NCBI GenBank assembly: GCA_050184295.1
Contig: JBFXAM010000057.1
Coordinates: 1-28,550 of the forward strand
Direction: 5' to 3'
DNA length: 28,550 nucleotides
Source of the DNA: JBFXAM01 sp050184295
Lineage (GTDB): Bacteria > Planctomycetota > Phycisphaerae > UBA1845 > Fen-1342
Of the stretch, positions 16,589 to 23,736 are shown one piece after another. The notes under the pieces are model-generated. The model made no database searches and had not been told where the DNA came from. It saw only the letters and a program-made list of their open reading frames with translations. Within the stretch, counting starts at the first letter, position 1, and each line of letters starts with the position of its first letter. A program made the position numbers and the translations under genes.

Positions 16589-17203
16589 TCAACACGCTTC
16601 CAGCATCTTCTGGTAGTACTTCGCCGCATTCAGCCGAGCGCGCAGCGTCGCGCGCGCCGCCTCGTCCGCCGGCAGCCGCCGCGCCAGCTCCGCAATCGCC
16701 TCCTGCAACACCGCGAGCTGTTCGCGCGCCGTGGCGCGCACGTGCTGAATCGCGGCTGCGTCCCCTGCCGCCTGCGCCTCCTCCAGCGCCTCGCGCAGCA
16801 GCAGCGCCTGCGCCAGCACCTCCGCGGGAACCGTGCGATCCTCCGCCGCGCTCCGCCCGCCCGCGCTCTCCAGCAGGTACTCCGACCGCAGAAGCGGGTC
16901 GCCGAGCACCGCGTACGCGCGGTTCAGGCGCGCACTCAGTTGGAGGCTCAGCGTCGCCGCCGATCCGCCGTGCGCGATCGCGCGGTCCGGATGCACCTCG
17001 CGCGCCACCGCGAGGTAGCGCCGCCGCAGAACTTCGACATCGATGTCATAGCCCCGCGCCACGCCCAGCAGCTCGAAATAGTCCGCGTTCTCCGCCGGGT
17101 GGAGCGTGTGGCAGCCGGCGCAGAAGATGGGATTCTCGAGCGGGCGGCTGCACGCGTCGCACTTGGCGGGTCGCGACGACTGCGGGGTGACGGGCGCGCT
17201 CAT
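16589..17203 (-). CDS. hscB: J-domain co-chaperone HscB with N-terminal four-cysteine module
   Basis: A 204-residue co-chaperone that delivers IscU to HscA and stimulates its ATPase. Residues 41-115 are the J domain (ADYFELLGVARGYDID...; HPD at 71-73; LNRAYAVLGDPLLRSEYLLE). Residues 125-204 are the three-helix C-terminal domain that binds IscU (EVLAQALLLREALEEA...; ending RLNAAKYYQKMLEAC). Residues 15-31 contain CDAC and CAGC (Cys15, 18, 28, 31), a likely zinc-binding module. E. coli HscB lacks this, while human and plant HSC20 have it (family knowledge). The ATG at 17201-17203 gives this start; there is no strong ribosome site, and the longer open frame adds low-quality sequence. The gene lies 114 bases after iscA. 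Confidence 0.9.
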   Translation of the reverse strand: MSAPVTPQSSRPAKCDACSRPLENPIFCAGCHTLHPAENADYFELLGVARGYDIDVEVLRRRYLAVAREVHPDRAIAHGGSAATLSLQLSARLNRAYAVLGDPLLRSEYLLESAGGRSAAEDRTVPAEVLAQALLLREALEEAQAAGDAAAIQHVRATAREQLAVLQEAIAELARRLPADEAARATLRARLNAAKYYQKMLEAC

Positions 17204-17317
17204 GGAGAAGATTCCGTTCCGTACGGAGGCGAAGCAAGCACGCGGCCCGCGCGATCGCGCCGCTCCGTCAGGAGATGCGTCGATCACGCGGGCCGCCGGG
17301 ACGATTCGCATCGCGCG

Positions 17318-17761
17318 TCAGGCCGAGTAGCTGCTCCCGCAGCCGCACGAATGCTTGGCGTTGGGATTGTTGAACACGAACCCGGCGCCCATGAGGCTTT
17401 CCTGATAGTCGATCTCCGTGCGCGTCAGGTTGCCGCCGATGTAGCTCTTGAGGTCCGACACGATCACGATGCCTTGCGACTCAAAGACTTCGTCGGTCTC
17501 GTTGATCGGCGCATGCGCCTCGTCACGCAGGTCGAGCACATACTGGAGCCCGCTGCACCCGCCGCCCTTCACGCCGACGAACAGGTACATCGTCGCGGGA
17601 TAGTTGTCCTTGGCGATGAGGGCCTTGATCTGACCCGCCGCGGCGTCGCTCAGCCGGATGCCGTTCTCCTCGTTCGACGCCACCGCGCGGGCCCGTCCCG
17701 CCGTAGGCGGCGCCGCGCCGCCCGCGCCCTGGTCGATCGTCGTGTCGACTTTCGTGCTCAT
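17318..17761 (-). CDS. iscA: A-type iron-sulfur carrier IscA
   Basis: A 147-residue HesB/IscA-family carrier. The three conserved cysteines are present: Cys69 in VKGGGCSGLQY and Cys139/Cys141 in the HSCGCGSSY tail. IGGNLTRTEIDYQESLMGAGFVFNNPNA is the usual core. There is a non-conserved Ala/Thr-rich N-terminal extension of about 33 residues compared with the 107-residue E. coli protein. The ATG at 17759-17761 is supported by aaaggaagag, 7-9 bases upstream. It follows iscU by 47 bases. A-type carriers take or pass on [2Fe-2S]/[4Fe-4S] clusters to target apoproteins. Confidence 0.9.
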   Translation of the reverse strand: MSTKVDTTIDQGAGGAAPPTAGRARAVASNEENGIRLSDAAAGQIKALIAKDNYPATMYLFVGVKGGGCSGLQYVLDLRDEAHAPINETDEVFESQGIVIVSDLKSYIGGNLTRTEIDYQESLMGAGFVFNNPNAKHSCGCGSSYSA

Positions 17762-17808
17762 TCGTGTTCTCTTCCTTTCGTGGGGTCGCGCGCGCGACCC
17801 GCGTCGCG

Positions 17809-18219
17809 CTAATTCGCGCCCACCGCCGCCCCGCGCCGCTGCGCCAGCTTCTTCTTCGCATCCGCCACCGCCGCCCGGATCGCATCCTCCGCCAGCACGC
17901 TGCAGTGGATCTTCACCGGCGGCAGCGCCAACTCATTGACGATCTCGGTGTTCTTGATCTCCAGCGCCTGGTCGAGCGTCTTGCCCTTCATCCACTCGGT
18001 CGCGAGCGAACTCGACGCGATCGCAGACCCGCAGCCGAAAGTCTTGAACTTCGCGTCCACGATGCGCTCGTTCTCGTCGAACTGGATCTGGAGCTTCATC
18101 ACGTCGCCACACTCCGGCGCGCCCACCACGCCGGTGCCGACCGTCGGACTGTTCCGATCCAGCGAGCCGACGTTTCGCGGCCGCTCGTAATGCTCGAGGA
18201 TTTTCTCGCTGTACGACAT
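17809..18219 (-). CDS. iscU: Iron-sulfur cluster scaffold IscU
   Basis: A 136-residue scaffold on which [2Fe-2S] clusters are built. All ligands are visible: Cys37 and Asp39 in GAPECGD, Cys63 in FGCGSAIASS, and Cys106 in KIHCSVLAEDAI. LPPVK at 99-103 is the HscA recognition motif, which ties this scaffold to the chaperone genes in the same operon and separates it from SufU. The start ATG at 18217-18219 has aggag 6 bases upstream. The C-terminal tail (AQRRGAAVGAN) is slightly longer than in E. coli. Confidence 0.95.
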   Translation of the reverse strand: MSYSEKILEHYERPRNVGSLDRNSPTVGTGVVGAPECGDVMKLQIQFDENERIVDAKFKTFGCGSAIASSSLATEWMKGKTLDQALEIKNTEIVNELALPPVKIHCSVLAEDAIRAAVADAKKKLAQRRGAAVGAN

Positions 18220-18325
18220 TCGTGGCTCCTGCTTTCCATCGCGCGAACTCGCGCGGTCTTCGGATCTTATTCACGGCCTGCGGCGCCGGCTTGTGCCTGC
18301 CGTATCCGTCGTTCCGTCTTCGCCG

Positions 18326-19543
18326 TCAGTGGTGCGCCCACTCGACCGACGCCAGGTCGATTCCCTCGGCCGCCATCTCGGCCAGCGGGCTCATCTCCCG
18401 CAGCCGCGACACCGCCGCCACCACCTGCCGGATGGTCGAGTCGATCTCTTCCTCGGTCGTGAAGCGGCTGAGCGAAAAGCGGATGCTGCTGTGCGCCAGG
18501 TCGTCACCGACGCCCAGCGCCTTGAGGACGTAGCTGGGCTCGAGCGAGGCACTCGTGCACGCCGACCCGCTCGAAACCGCGATGTCCGGAAAGCCCATCA
18601 TCAGGCTCTCGCCTTCCACGTACGCGAAGGACAGGTTCACGTTGTTCGGCGTGCGCTCGGTCGCGTGCCCGTTGAGATAGACATCCGGCAACTGGCTCAT
18701 GATGCCTTCGCGCAGCTTGTCCCGCAGCCGCCGGACGCGGTCGATCTCGCCGCTTGCGAGCCCCTCCGCACACAACTCCGCGGCCTTGCCCAGCCCGACA
18801 ATGCCGGGCACATTGAGCGTGCCGCTGCGCATCCCGCGCTCGTGCCCGCCGCCGTGCAGCACCGCCTCGCAGCGGACGCGCGGCTTCTTGCGCCGGACAT
18901 ACAGCGCGCCGACGCCTTTGGGGCCGTGAATCTTGTGCGCGCTGAGGCTGAGCAAGTCGATGCCCATTCGCTCCACGTCGATCGGCACCTTGCCGAAGGT
19001 CTGGCAGCAGTCGGTGTGAAACAGGACGCCGCGCTCCTTGCACAGCGCGCCGATCTCCGCCACCGGCTGAAGCGTCCCGATCTCGTTGTTGCCGTGCATG
19101 ATCGACACCAGGATCGTGTCGTCGGACATCGCCTCGCGAATCTGGGCGGTGCTGACGCGGCCGTCGCGCGCCACGGGCAGCGTCGTCACGCGAAAACCGC
19201 GCTGCTCCAGCCAGCCGCACGGATCGATCACCGCCTTGTGCTCGGTGACCTGCGTGATGACGTGCTTGCCCTTGTCGCCGTACATCGCCGCGACGCCCTT
19301 GATCGCGATGTTGTTGCTCTCCGTCGCGCCGCTGGTGAAGATGATCTCCTTGGGATCGGCGCCGATGACGGCCGCGACACGCGCGCGCGCCGCGTCGACC
19401 CCCGCCTCCGCCTCCCAGCCATACGCATGATTGCGCGAGGCGGCATTGCCGAATTTCTCCGTGAAAAACGGCAGCATCTCCTGAACGACGCGCGGATCGG
19501 TCTGCGTCGTCGCGTTATTGTCGAGATAGATGCGCTTGCTCAT
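18326..19543 (-). CDS. iscS: Cysteine desulfurase IscS
   Basis: A 405-residue PLP enzyme that removes sulfur from L-cysteine as a persulfide for IscU. The PLP lysine is Lys204 in SLSAHKIHGPKG and the active-site cysteine is Cys329 in SSGSACTSASLEPS. The family start YLDNNATTQTDPRV is present. The C-terminus MSPLAEMAAEGIDLASVEWAHH closely matches the E. coli IscS end (…SPLYEMYKEGVDLNSIEWAHH, recalled), the part that contacts IscU. Length is essentially that of E. coli IscS (404). The ATG overlaps the iscR stop by four bases. The gammaproteobacterial-type tail supports group I IscS and may reflect transfer or a shared ancestral ISC type. Confidence 0.95.
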   Translation of the reverse strand: MSKRIYLDNNATTQTDPRVVQEMLPFFTEKFGNAASRNHAYGWEAEAGVDAARARVAAVIGADPKEIIFTSGATESNNIAIKGVAAMYGDKGKHVITQVTEHKAVIDPCGWLEQRGFRVTTLPVARDGRVSTAQIREAMSDDTILVSIMHGNNEIGTLQPVAEIGALCKERGVLFHTDCCQTFGKVPIDVERMGIDLLSLSAHKIHGPKGVGALYVRRKKPRVRCEAVLHGGGHERGMRSGTLNVPGIVGLGKAAELCAEGLASGEIDRVRRLRDKLREGIMSQLPDVYLNGHATERTPNNVNLSFAYVEGESLMMGFPDIAVSSGSACTSASLEPSYVLKALGVGDDLAHSSIRFSLSRFTTEEEIDSTIRQVVAAVSRLREMSPLAEMAAEGIDLASVEWAHH

Positions 19544-20043
19544 TCGACCGAGGCCCTCTGCAACGGGTATGACGTTGTGATTTCGGCGTAGCGATCATCG
19601 AGCGCAAGATCAGCCACCGTAACCCCCGCCAGGAATCGCCGCAACCGCTCGTGCAGCCGGCGCAGCGGATGCTGAATCGGACACGTCCCCGCCAGGTCGC
19701 AAGGCCCAGCGTCGATCGCGTGCGCTTCGGATTGGCCGTCGCCCGCCGCCGTGCGCGGATCGTCGGCGCAGCGCACCAGCCGGAAGGGTCCCTCGACGGT
19801 CTCGATGAGGCGCTCCAGCGAGACCTGGTCCGCGGACGTCGCGAGGGTGTAGCCGCCGTTCGCGCCCCGCGTCGACTTTACTAAACCCTTTCTCTGAAGC
19901 GTCTTGAGGACGTTCATCAGGAGTGTGACCGGTATGCCGTAGCGCTCCGCCACATCGCGGGCGCTGCAAACCTCGCCGTCCGCGCGCGCGAGGTGCCACA
20001 TCGCGATCAACGCGTATTCTGTTTTTCGCGTCAGCGAGAACAT
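19540..20043 (-). CDS. iscR: Rrf2-family regulator IscR
   Basis: A 167-residue transcription factor with an N-terminal winged helix (MFSLTRKTEYALIAMWHLAR; IPVTLLMNVLKTLQRKGLVKSTRGANGGYTL) and a dimer helix. Likely cluster ligands are Cys92 (LVRCADD), Cys115 and Cys121 (PCDLAGTC) with His125 nearby. In E. coli IscR the cysteines are at 92, 98 and 104 with His107, so a 17-residue longer loop here separates the first two. By analogy it would sense Fe-S status and repress its own operon. The ATG at 20041-20043 is chosen; upstream GTG (20052) and TTG (20058) are alternatives. The stop overlaps iscS by four bases. Confidence 0.9.
   Translation of the reverse strand: MFSLTRKTEYALIAMWHLARADGEVCSARDVAERYGIPVTLLMNVLKTLQRKGLVKSTRGANGGYTLATSADQVSLERLIETVEGPFRLVRCADDPRTAAGDGQSEAHAIDAGPCDLAGTCPIQHPLRRLHERLRRFLAGVTVADLALDDRYAEITTSYPLQRASVE
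19569..19583 (+). repeat. 15-bp inverted repeat, arm at the iscR 3' end
   Basis: atgacgttgtgattt at 19569-19583 is exactly the reverse complement of 20057-20071, in the iscR leader. This arm lies within the last codons of iscR, just upstream of the iscS start. Two perfect 15-base arms bracketing one gene 490 bases apart are unlikely by chance locally. Confidence 0.6.
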
Positions 20044-20056
20044 TCGGTCCACTCGC

Positions 20057-20071
20057 AAATCACAACGTCAT
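20057..20071 (-). promoter_or_regulatory. 15-bp inverted-repeat arm in the isc operon leader (candidate operator)
   Basis: aaatcacaacgtcat at 20057-20071 lies about 13-27 bases downstream of the predicted isc transcription start and before the iscR ATG. It pairs exactly with 19569-19583. It could be a regulator site or an RNA-pairing element. It does not obviously match the E. coli IscR type 1 or type 2 sites as I recall them. Confidence 0.4.
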
Positions 20072-20090
20072 CCCGCGACTCCACATGGGA

Positions 20091-20119
20091 AATATAGCAC
20101 CCAATCAGTGCGATTACAA
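20091..20119 (-). promoter_or_regulatory. Promoter of the isc operon
   Basis: On the minus strand, TTGTAA (20119-20114) and TATATT (20096-20091) are separated by exactly 17 bases, a good housekeeping sigma-type promoter. The predicted start is near 20084, giving a leader of about 40 bases before iscR. It is the best -35/-10 pair seen in the window. Confidence 0.7.
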
Positions 20120-20293
20120 GCCCCCCTCCATCCCCCGAAAGCCTCCCCCGCGGTGGAACGGGTCGCCCAACCCAGGATGCAAGCGCTTCCAGCATTCTAT
20201 CGCCGGCCAGGCTCGCTCGGTGCGCGAGGCGTCGTTTTTCTCGCCCAGTTCCGTCGCCCCACGCGCAATCCACACGCGCCCGGGTCGATCACG

Positions 20294-20322
20294 TTCGGAG
20301 TTCGTCCCGCGCGCCTTACAAT
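20294..20322 (+). promoter_or_regulatory. Promoter of the ABC ATPase gene
   Basis: ttcgga (20294-20299), a 17-base spacer and TACAAT (20317-20322). The GTG start codon at 20330 lies 7 bases after the -10 box, so the transcript would start on the start codon itself (leaderless). The -35 is weak (three of six matches). Confidence 0.45.
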
Positions 20323-20329
20323 CCCGCTC

Positions 20330-21403
20330 GTGCTTCTCCGCGTCGCAAACCTGTCGGTGTGCTTTACCGCCGGGTTGGAGTCGTTCGCCGCTCTCGACGA
20401 TGTGAATCTTGACGTGGACGCCGGCCGCACGGTCGCGCTCGTGGGTGAATCCGGCTGCGGAAAGAGCCTTACCGCGCTCAGCATCCTCGACCTCCTGCCT
20501 CCTGCGGCGCGGGTCGACCGCGGCGCCGTCGTGTTCGAGGACCGGACGATTGTCGCGGCCTCACCGCCGCCCCACGTCATCCCCGCGCCGCGCGAAGCCC
20601 GCCATCGCCGACGCCACTGGAGCCGCGCGCAGAGCCTCCGCGGCAACCGCATCGCGATGATTTTTCAGGAGCCGATGACCAGCCTGAACCCCGTGCTCAC
20701 GATCGGCCGACAGATCGCCGAGCCGCTCGAAACGCACCGCGGTATCAGCCGTCGTGCCGCCCGAGCGCGCGCCATCGAGCTCCTCGAACAAGTGGGCATC
20801 GCCGACCCCGCGGCGCGGATCGACGAATACCCGCATCGCCTGAGCGGCGGGATGCGGCAGCGTGTGATGATCGCGATGGCGCTGGCGTGCGAGCCGGCGC
20901 TGCTCATCGCCGACGAGCCGACCACGGCACTCGACGTGACCGTGCAGGCGCAGATTCTCTCGCTGCTCCGCGACCTCCAGCAGCGCCGCGGCACCGCCCT
21001 GCTCTTCATCACCCACGATCTCGGGGTGGTCGCCCAGGTCGCGGACGAAGTCTGCGTGATGTACGCCGGTCGCGTCGTTGAGCGCGCGCCCGTAGGCGCG
21101 TTGTTCGCCCGCCCGCGGCACCCCTACACGCAGGCGCTCTTGCAGTGCACGCCGCGCGTCGCGACGGGCGCAGCGCTCGCGACGCCGACCGCGCGTGTCC
21201 GGCTGGCAGTCGTTCCCGGCGAGGTCGCCGATCCGCGCAATCGCCCGAGCGGGTGTGCGTTTCATCCGCGCTGCGCGCTGGCGGCCGGCGACGAGCGGTG
21301 CCAGCGGGAGGCCCCGGCGCTGGAATCACTCGCCGCGGACCACGCGTGCGCCTGCTGGCGCGCGACCGACCGCAGCCCGAACCCCGCGCGTCGATCGTAC
21401 TGA
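20330..21403 (+). CDS. OppD/DppD-type oligopeptide ABC transporter ATPase
   Basis: A 357-residue ATPase of the peptide/nickel importer family. Walker A GESGCGKS (39-46), Q-loop FQEPMTSLNP, signature LSGGMRQR (171-178), Walker B LLIADEP (191-197) and H-loop THD (His229) are all intact. The C-terminal oligopeptide-transporter domain is present (HPYTQALLQCTPR; VPGEV; SGCAFHPRCALA...ERC...HACACW), with Cys309, 315, 324 and 340 able to form the Fe-S-like cysteine cluster of this family. An insertion of about 30 Pro/Arg/His-rich residues lies near 75-103. The GTG start is chosen because VLLRVANLSVCF is the usual N-terminus and the promoter sits directly before it. No permease or binding protein lies next to it. 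Confidence 0.9.
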   Translation: MLLRVANLSVCFTAGLESFAALDDVNLDVDAGRTVALVGESGCGKSLTALSILDLLPPAARVDRGAVVFEDRTIVAASPPPHVIPAPREARHRRRHWSRAQSLRGNRIAMIFQEPMTSLNPVLTIGRQIAEPLETHRGISRRAARARAIELLEQVGIADPAARIDEYPHRLSGGMRQRVMIAMALACEPALLIADEPTTALDVTVQAQILSLLRDLQQRRGTALLFITHDLGVVAQVADEVCVMYAGRVVERAPVGALFARPRHPYTQALLQCTPRVATGAALATPTARVRLAVVPGEVADPRNRPSGCAFHPRCALAAGDERCQREAPALESLAADHACACWRATDRSPNPARRSY

Positions 21404-21598
21404 AATCGCGGCCGGCGCGGCCCGTTGTCGCCCCCGCAGCGCCCGCGCACGCGGACCGGGCGCCGCGGAGGCGGCTTCACGAGGGGTCGCATTCGCGGCA
21501 CGCCAGGATCCGCCGCGCTCAGCGATAGGCCCGGAATACCGGCCCGCGCGCCGCGCTCGCCGCCCTGCTGGCGCTTGGGTAGTGGGTTAGTTTGATCC

Positions 21599-21695
21599 GG
21601 GTGGTACGGGCGTCTCGCCCGTTCAGGTTGGTCTGGGGTGTACGGGCGCCTCGCCCGTTCACGAAGCAGACACGGGCGAGACGCCCGTACCACCC
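21599..21695. repeat. Palindromic element with 24-bp perfect inverted repeats
   Basis: The arm at 21599-21622 (core gtggtacgggcgtctcgccc) is the exact reverse complement of 21672-21695. A third, variant copy (tgtacgggcgcctcgcccgt) lies between them at about 21638-21657. Related elements are at 26515-26578 and, more degenerate, at 2841-2930. It resembles REP/BIME-type extragenic palindromes. It could form a long hairpin in RNA and end the ABC ATPase transcript about 200 bases after its stop. Confidence 0.75.
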
Positions 21696-21817
21696 GTCAA
21701 GATTCACTTCTTCACGAGACTGACCCGCTGCCGGCGCGTGACCGCCCGTTGGGTGCAGGAGGCTCTGCCGCGCAATCGCGCAGGATGCGACGCGCGGCGA
21801 GGCGCCCCGCACCTGGG

Positions 21818-21847
21818 TTGGCCGCGTGTCATGCAGCGGCCTATAAT
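21818..21847 (+). promoter_or_regulatory. Promoter of the BamD-like gene
   Basis: TTGGCC (21818-21823), 18-base spacer, TATAAT (21842-21847). The ATG at 21857 is only 9 bases after the -10 box, so the mRNA is predicted to be leaderless or nearly so. Confidence 0.6.
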
Positions 21848-21856
21848 TCGCGCCGC

Positions 21857-22999
21857 ATGAACCCATTGGACCCCACCAGACGCGCCCGCGTGTCGCTGCG
21901 GCGTCGAGCACGCGGCCGCGCGCGACGGTCGTGGAAGATTTCGCGCAACATGGCCGGTTTCGGAGCCGTCGCGGCCGTCCTGTGCGCGTGCAGTGGTCCG
22001 GCGCACGCCGCACTCGCGCCGGCGATCGTATCGCTCGCGATCCAGGAACAGCAATACCGCGAACGCGAAGTGCTTGACCCGACGAGCGACGAATGGGCCG
22101 CGCAGCCTCCCGCGACCCAGGGCTCCCCCGAGAGCACCGTCGATGAGGCCCGCTCGCACCTCGCGCGCGGCAATCCGGCCCGCGCCCGCGACCTGCTCGC
22201 GAAATGGGTCAAGACCAACCGCGACCACCCGCGCCACCTCGAAGCGGTATATCTGCTCGGCGAGGCCGAGTTCGAGACTAAGGACTTCAATGCCGCGTAC
22301 GAGAACTTTGAACTCGTGATCCAGGACGGCGCCGGCGAGCTCTACAGCCGCGCGCTGCGCCGCGAGGTGGACATCGCCCGCGCGTATCTCGCCGGCGAAA
22401 AGAAGATCATTTGGGGCGTCCTGCGACTGCCCGCCGAGGCCGACGGCGTCCAGATCCTCGACCGCGTCTACGAGCGCGTACCGGGCTCGCGGCTCGGCGA
22501 AGACGCGCTCCGCTACAAGGCCGAGTATTACTTCAACCGCGGCGACATGGACCTCGCACAGACCGAGTACGCCAACCTCGCCCGCGAGTATCCCAGCGGC
22601 CGATACGTCCGCCAGGCCACGCTGCGCGCCGCCGAGGCCGCCGACGCCTCTTACGCCGGCACGCCCTTTGACGGCCGCCCGCTGATCGAAGCCGAGGAGC
22701 GCTACAAAACCGTCCAGTTGCTGTTTCCCGACTTTGCCAAGCAGGAGCGCGTCGCCGAGCGGCTCGACAGCATCGACGCCCGTCGCGCCGACAAGGATTT
22801 GTACATCGCCCAGTGGTACGAGCGGACGGGACAGCGCGGCGCCGCCGAGTTCTACTATCGCATCGTCGTCGACGAGTGGTCCGAGTCCCTTGCCGCCGCC
22901 GCCGCACGCAGCCGGCTGCGCGCCATGGGCATCGAGCTGGCGCCCGAGCCCGGCGGCGTGACGCCCAGCGGCGGGCGCGACGCCTCGGGTGGAGGGTGA
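21857..22999 (+). CDS. BamD-like outer-membrane assembly TPR protein
   Basis: A 380-residue exported TPR protein of the BamD/YfiO type, larger than E. coli BamD (about 245). The N-terminus is unusually Arg-rich (RRARVSLRRRARGRARR) before a hydrophobic helix (AGFGAVAAVLCAC) and a cut at AHA or a lipobox-like VLCAC. TPR units follow from about residue 95: ARSHLARGNPARARDLLAKW, HLEAVYLLGEAEFETKDFNAAYENFELVI, EDALRYKAEYYFNRGDMDLAQTEYANLAREYPSGRY. The last is the classical BamD pattern. The C-terminus is LYIAQWYERTGQRGAAEFYYRIVVDEW. The BAM complex folds beta-barrel proteins into the outer membrane. The next gene, lptE, starts 5 bases after the stop, so the two form an outer-membrane biogenesis pair. 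Confidence 0.8.
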   Translation: MNPLDPTRRARVSLRRRARGRARRSWKISRNMAGFGAVAAVLCACSGPAHAALAPAIVSLAIQEQQYREREVLDPTSDEWAAQPPATQGSPESTVDEARSHLARGNPARARDLLAKWVKTNRDHPRHLEAVYLLGEAEFETKDFNAAYENFELVIQDGAGELYSRALRREVDIARAYLAGEKKIIWGVLRLPAEADGVQILDRVYERVPGSRLGEDALRYKAEYYFNRGDMDLAQTEYANLAREYPSGRYVRQATLRAAEAADASYAGTPFDGRPLIEAEERYKTVQLLFPDFAKQERVAERLDSIDARRADKDLYIAQWYERTGQRGAAEFYYRIVVDEWSESLAAAAARSRLRAMGIELAPEPGGVTPSGGRDASGGG

Positions 23000-23004
23000 T
23001 CCGA

Positions 23005-23580
23005 ATGAATACTCGATACCCGCTGCCACGGCGCGGCGCCGCCGCTCCAGCAGTCGCCAAGACCGGTACACCGACCCGGCGCGCCCGGCGCGCCGCCGCG
23101 GCGTTGCTCGCCGGCGTCCTCGTCGCGCCGCTGGTCGGCTGCGGATACACGGCCGGCGGCCCGTACCGCCGCGACGTGCGGACCGTCTACGTCGACATGT
23201 TCGAGTCCAAGGAATTCCGCCGCGACATCGAGTTCCATCTCACCGAAGCCGTCAAGAAGCGGATCGCGACCGACACGCCGTACCGCCTCGCGCCGCGCGA
23301 AAAGGCCGACACAATCCTCCGCGGCGAGGTGCTCGAGGAGCGCGTCGCCGCGTTCGCGCCCGACTTCCGCTCGCGCCTCGCGCGCGACAAGCAGGTCACG
23401 CTCGCCGTGCGAATCGAATGGAAGGACGTGCGCACCGGACAGCTCATCGACCGCCCGGCGCTGCTCCAGTCCGTGGATTATCTCACCCCGACCGGCGAGA
23501 CCGAAAAGCTCGCCCAGGAACGCGCGATCGACCGCCTCGCCGGAAGAATTGTCGCCCAAATGTACGATGAGAACTGGTAG
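23005..23580 (+). CDS. LptE-like LPS-assembly lipoprotein
   Basis: A 191-residue lipoprotein with lipobox APLVGC (Cys46) followed directly by GYTAGGPYRRDVRTVYVDMFESKEFRRDIEFHLTEAVKKRI. This is the LptE/RlpB-type start, with strand, helix and FxN-like region. The C-terminal part (TLAVRIEWKDVRTGQLIDR; YLTPTGETEKLAQERAIDRLAGRIVAQMYDENW) is also typical of this superfamily in planctomycetes and other diderms. LptE plugs the LptD barrel that places lipopolysaccharide in the outer membrane. The ATG at 23005 has ggagg 8 bases upstream. The gene is translationally close to the BamD-like gene. Confidence 0.8.
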   Translation: MNTRYPLPRRGAAAPAVAKTGTPTRRARRAAAALLAGVLVAPLVGCGYTAGGPYRRDVRTVYVDMFESKEFRRDIEFHLTEAVKKRIATDTPYRLAPREKADTILRGEVLEERVAAFAPDFRSRLARDKQVTLAVRIEWKDVRTGQLIDRPALLQSVDYLTPTGETEKLAQERAIDRLAGRIVAQMYDENW

Positions 23581-23698
23581 CGCGGCCGGGGCGGCGGCGC
23601 CGGCCGACGGGCGCCGGCGCGCCCGGCTCGCGCGCCCGATCGCTCGCGAGTGCCCACGCCCCGACATTCCCCGCCGCGCCGCGGCGACGCCGGGCGGC

Positions 23699-23704
23699 TA
23701 GAAT
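23699..23704 (+). promoter_or_regulatory. -10-like box (TAGAAT) before ftsH
   Basis: TAGAAT ends 32 bases before the ftsH ATG at 23737, leaving room for a leader of about 25 bases that carries a caggga ribosome-site-like sequence. The -35 is not clear. Confidence 0.4.
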
Positions 23705-23736
23705 CTGTGCCAGACGGACCCAGGGAACCCAAGCCG

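Larger units (their letters stand above)
21404..21856. other. Intergenic region rich in palindromic repeats, no gene seen
   Basis: 453 bases between the ABC ATPase and the BamD-like gene. Besides the palindromic element at 21599-21695 and the promoter at 21818-21847, it holds only GC-rich sequence with no ribosome site or recognisable product. Open frames in it translate the repeat as text such as VRASRP and RARRPY. Confidence 0.5.

Noticed and set aside
23590..23625. Hairpin gcgccggc/gccggcgc after lptE as a terminator
   Set aside because: 8-bp GC stem in a region that is almost entirely G and C, with no T-run; such stems arise by chance here.
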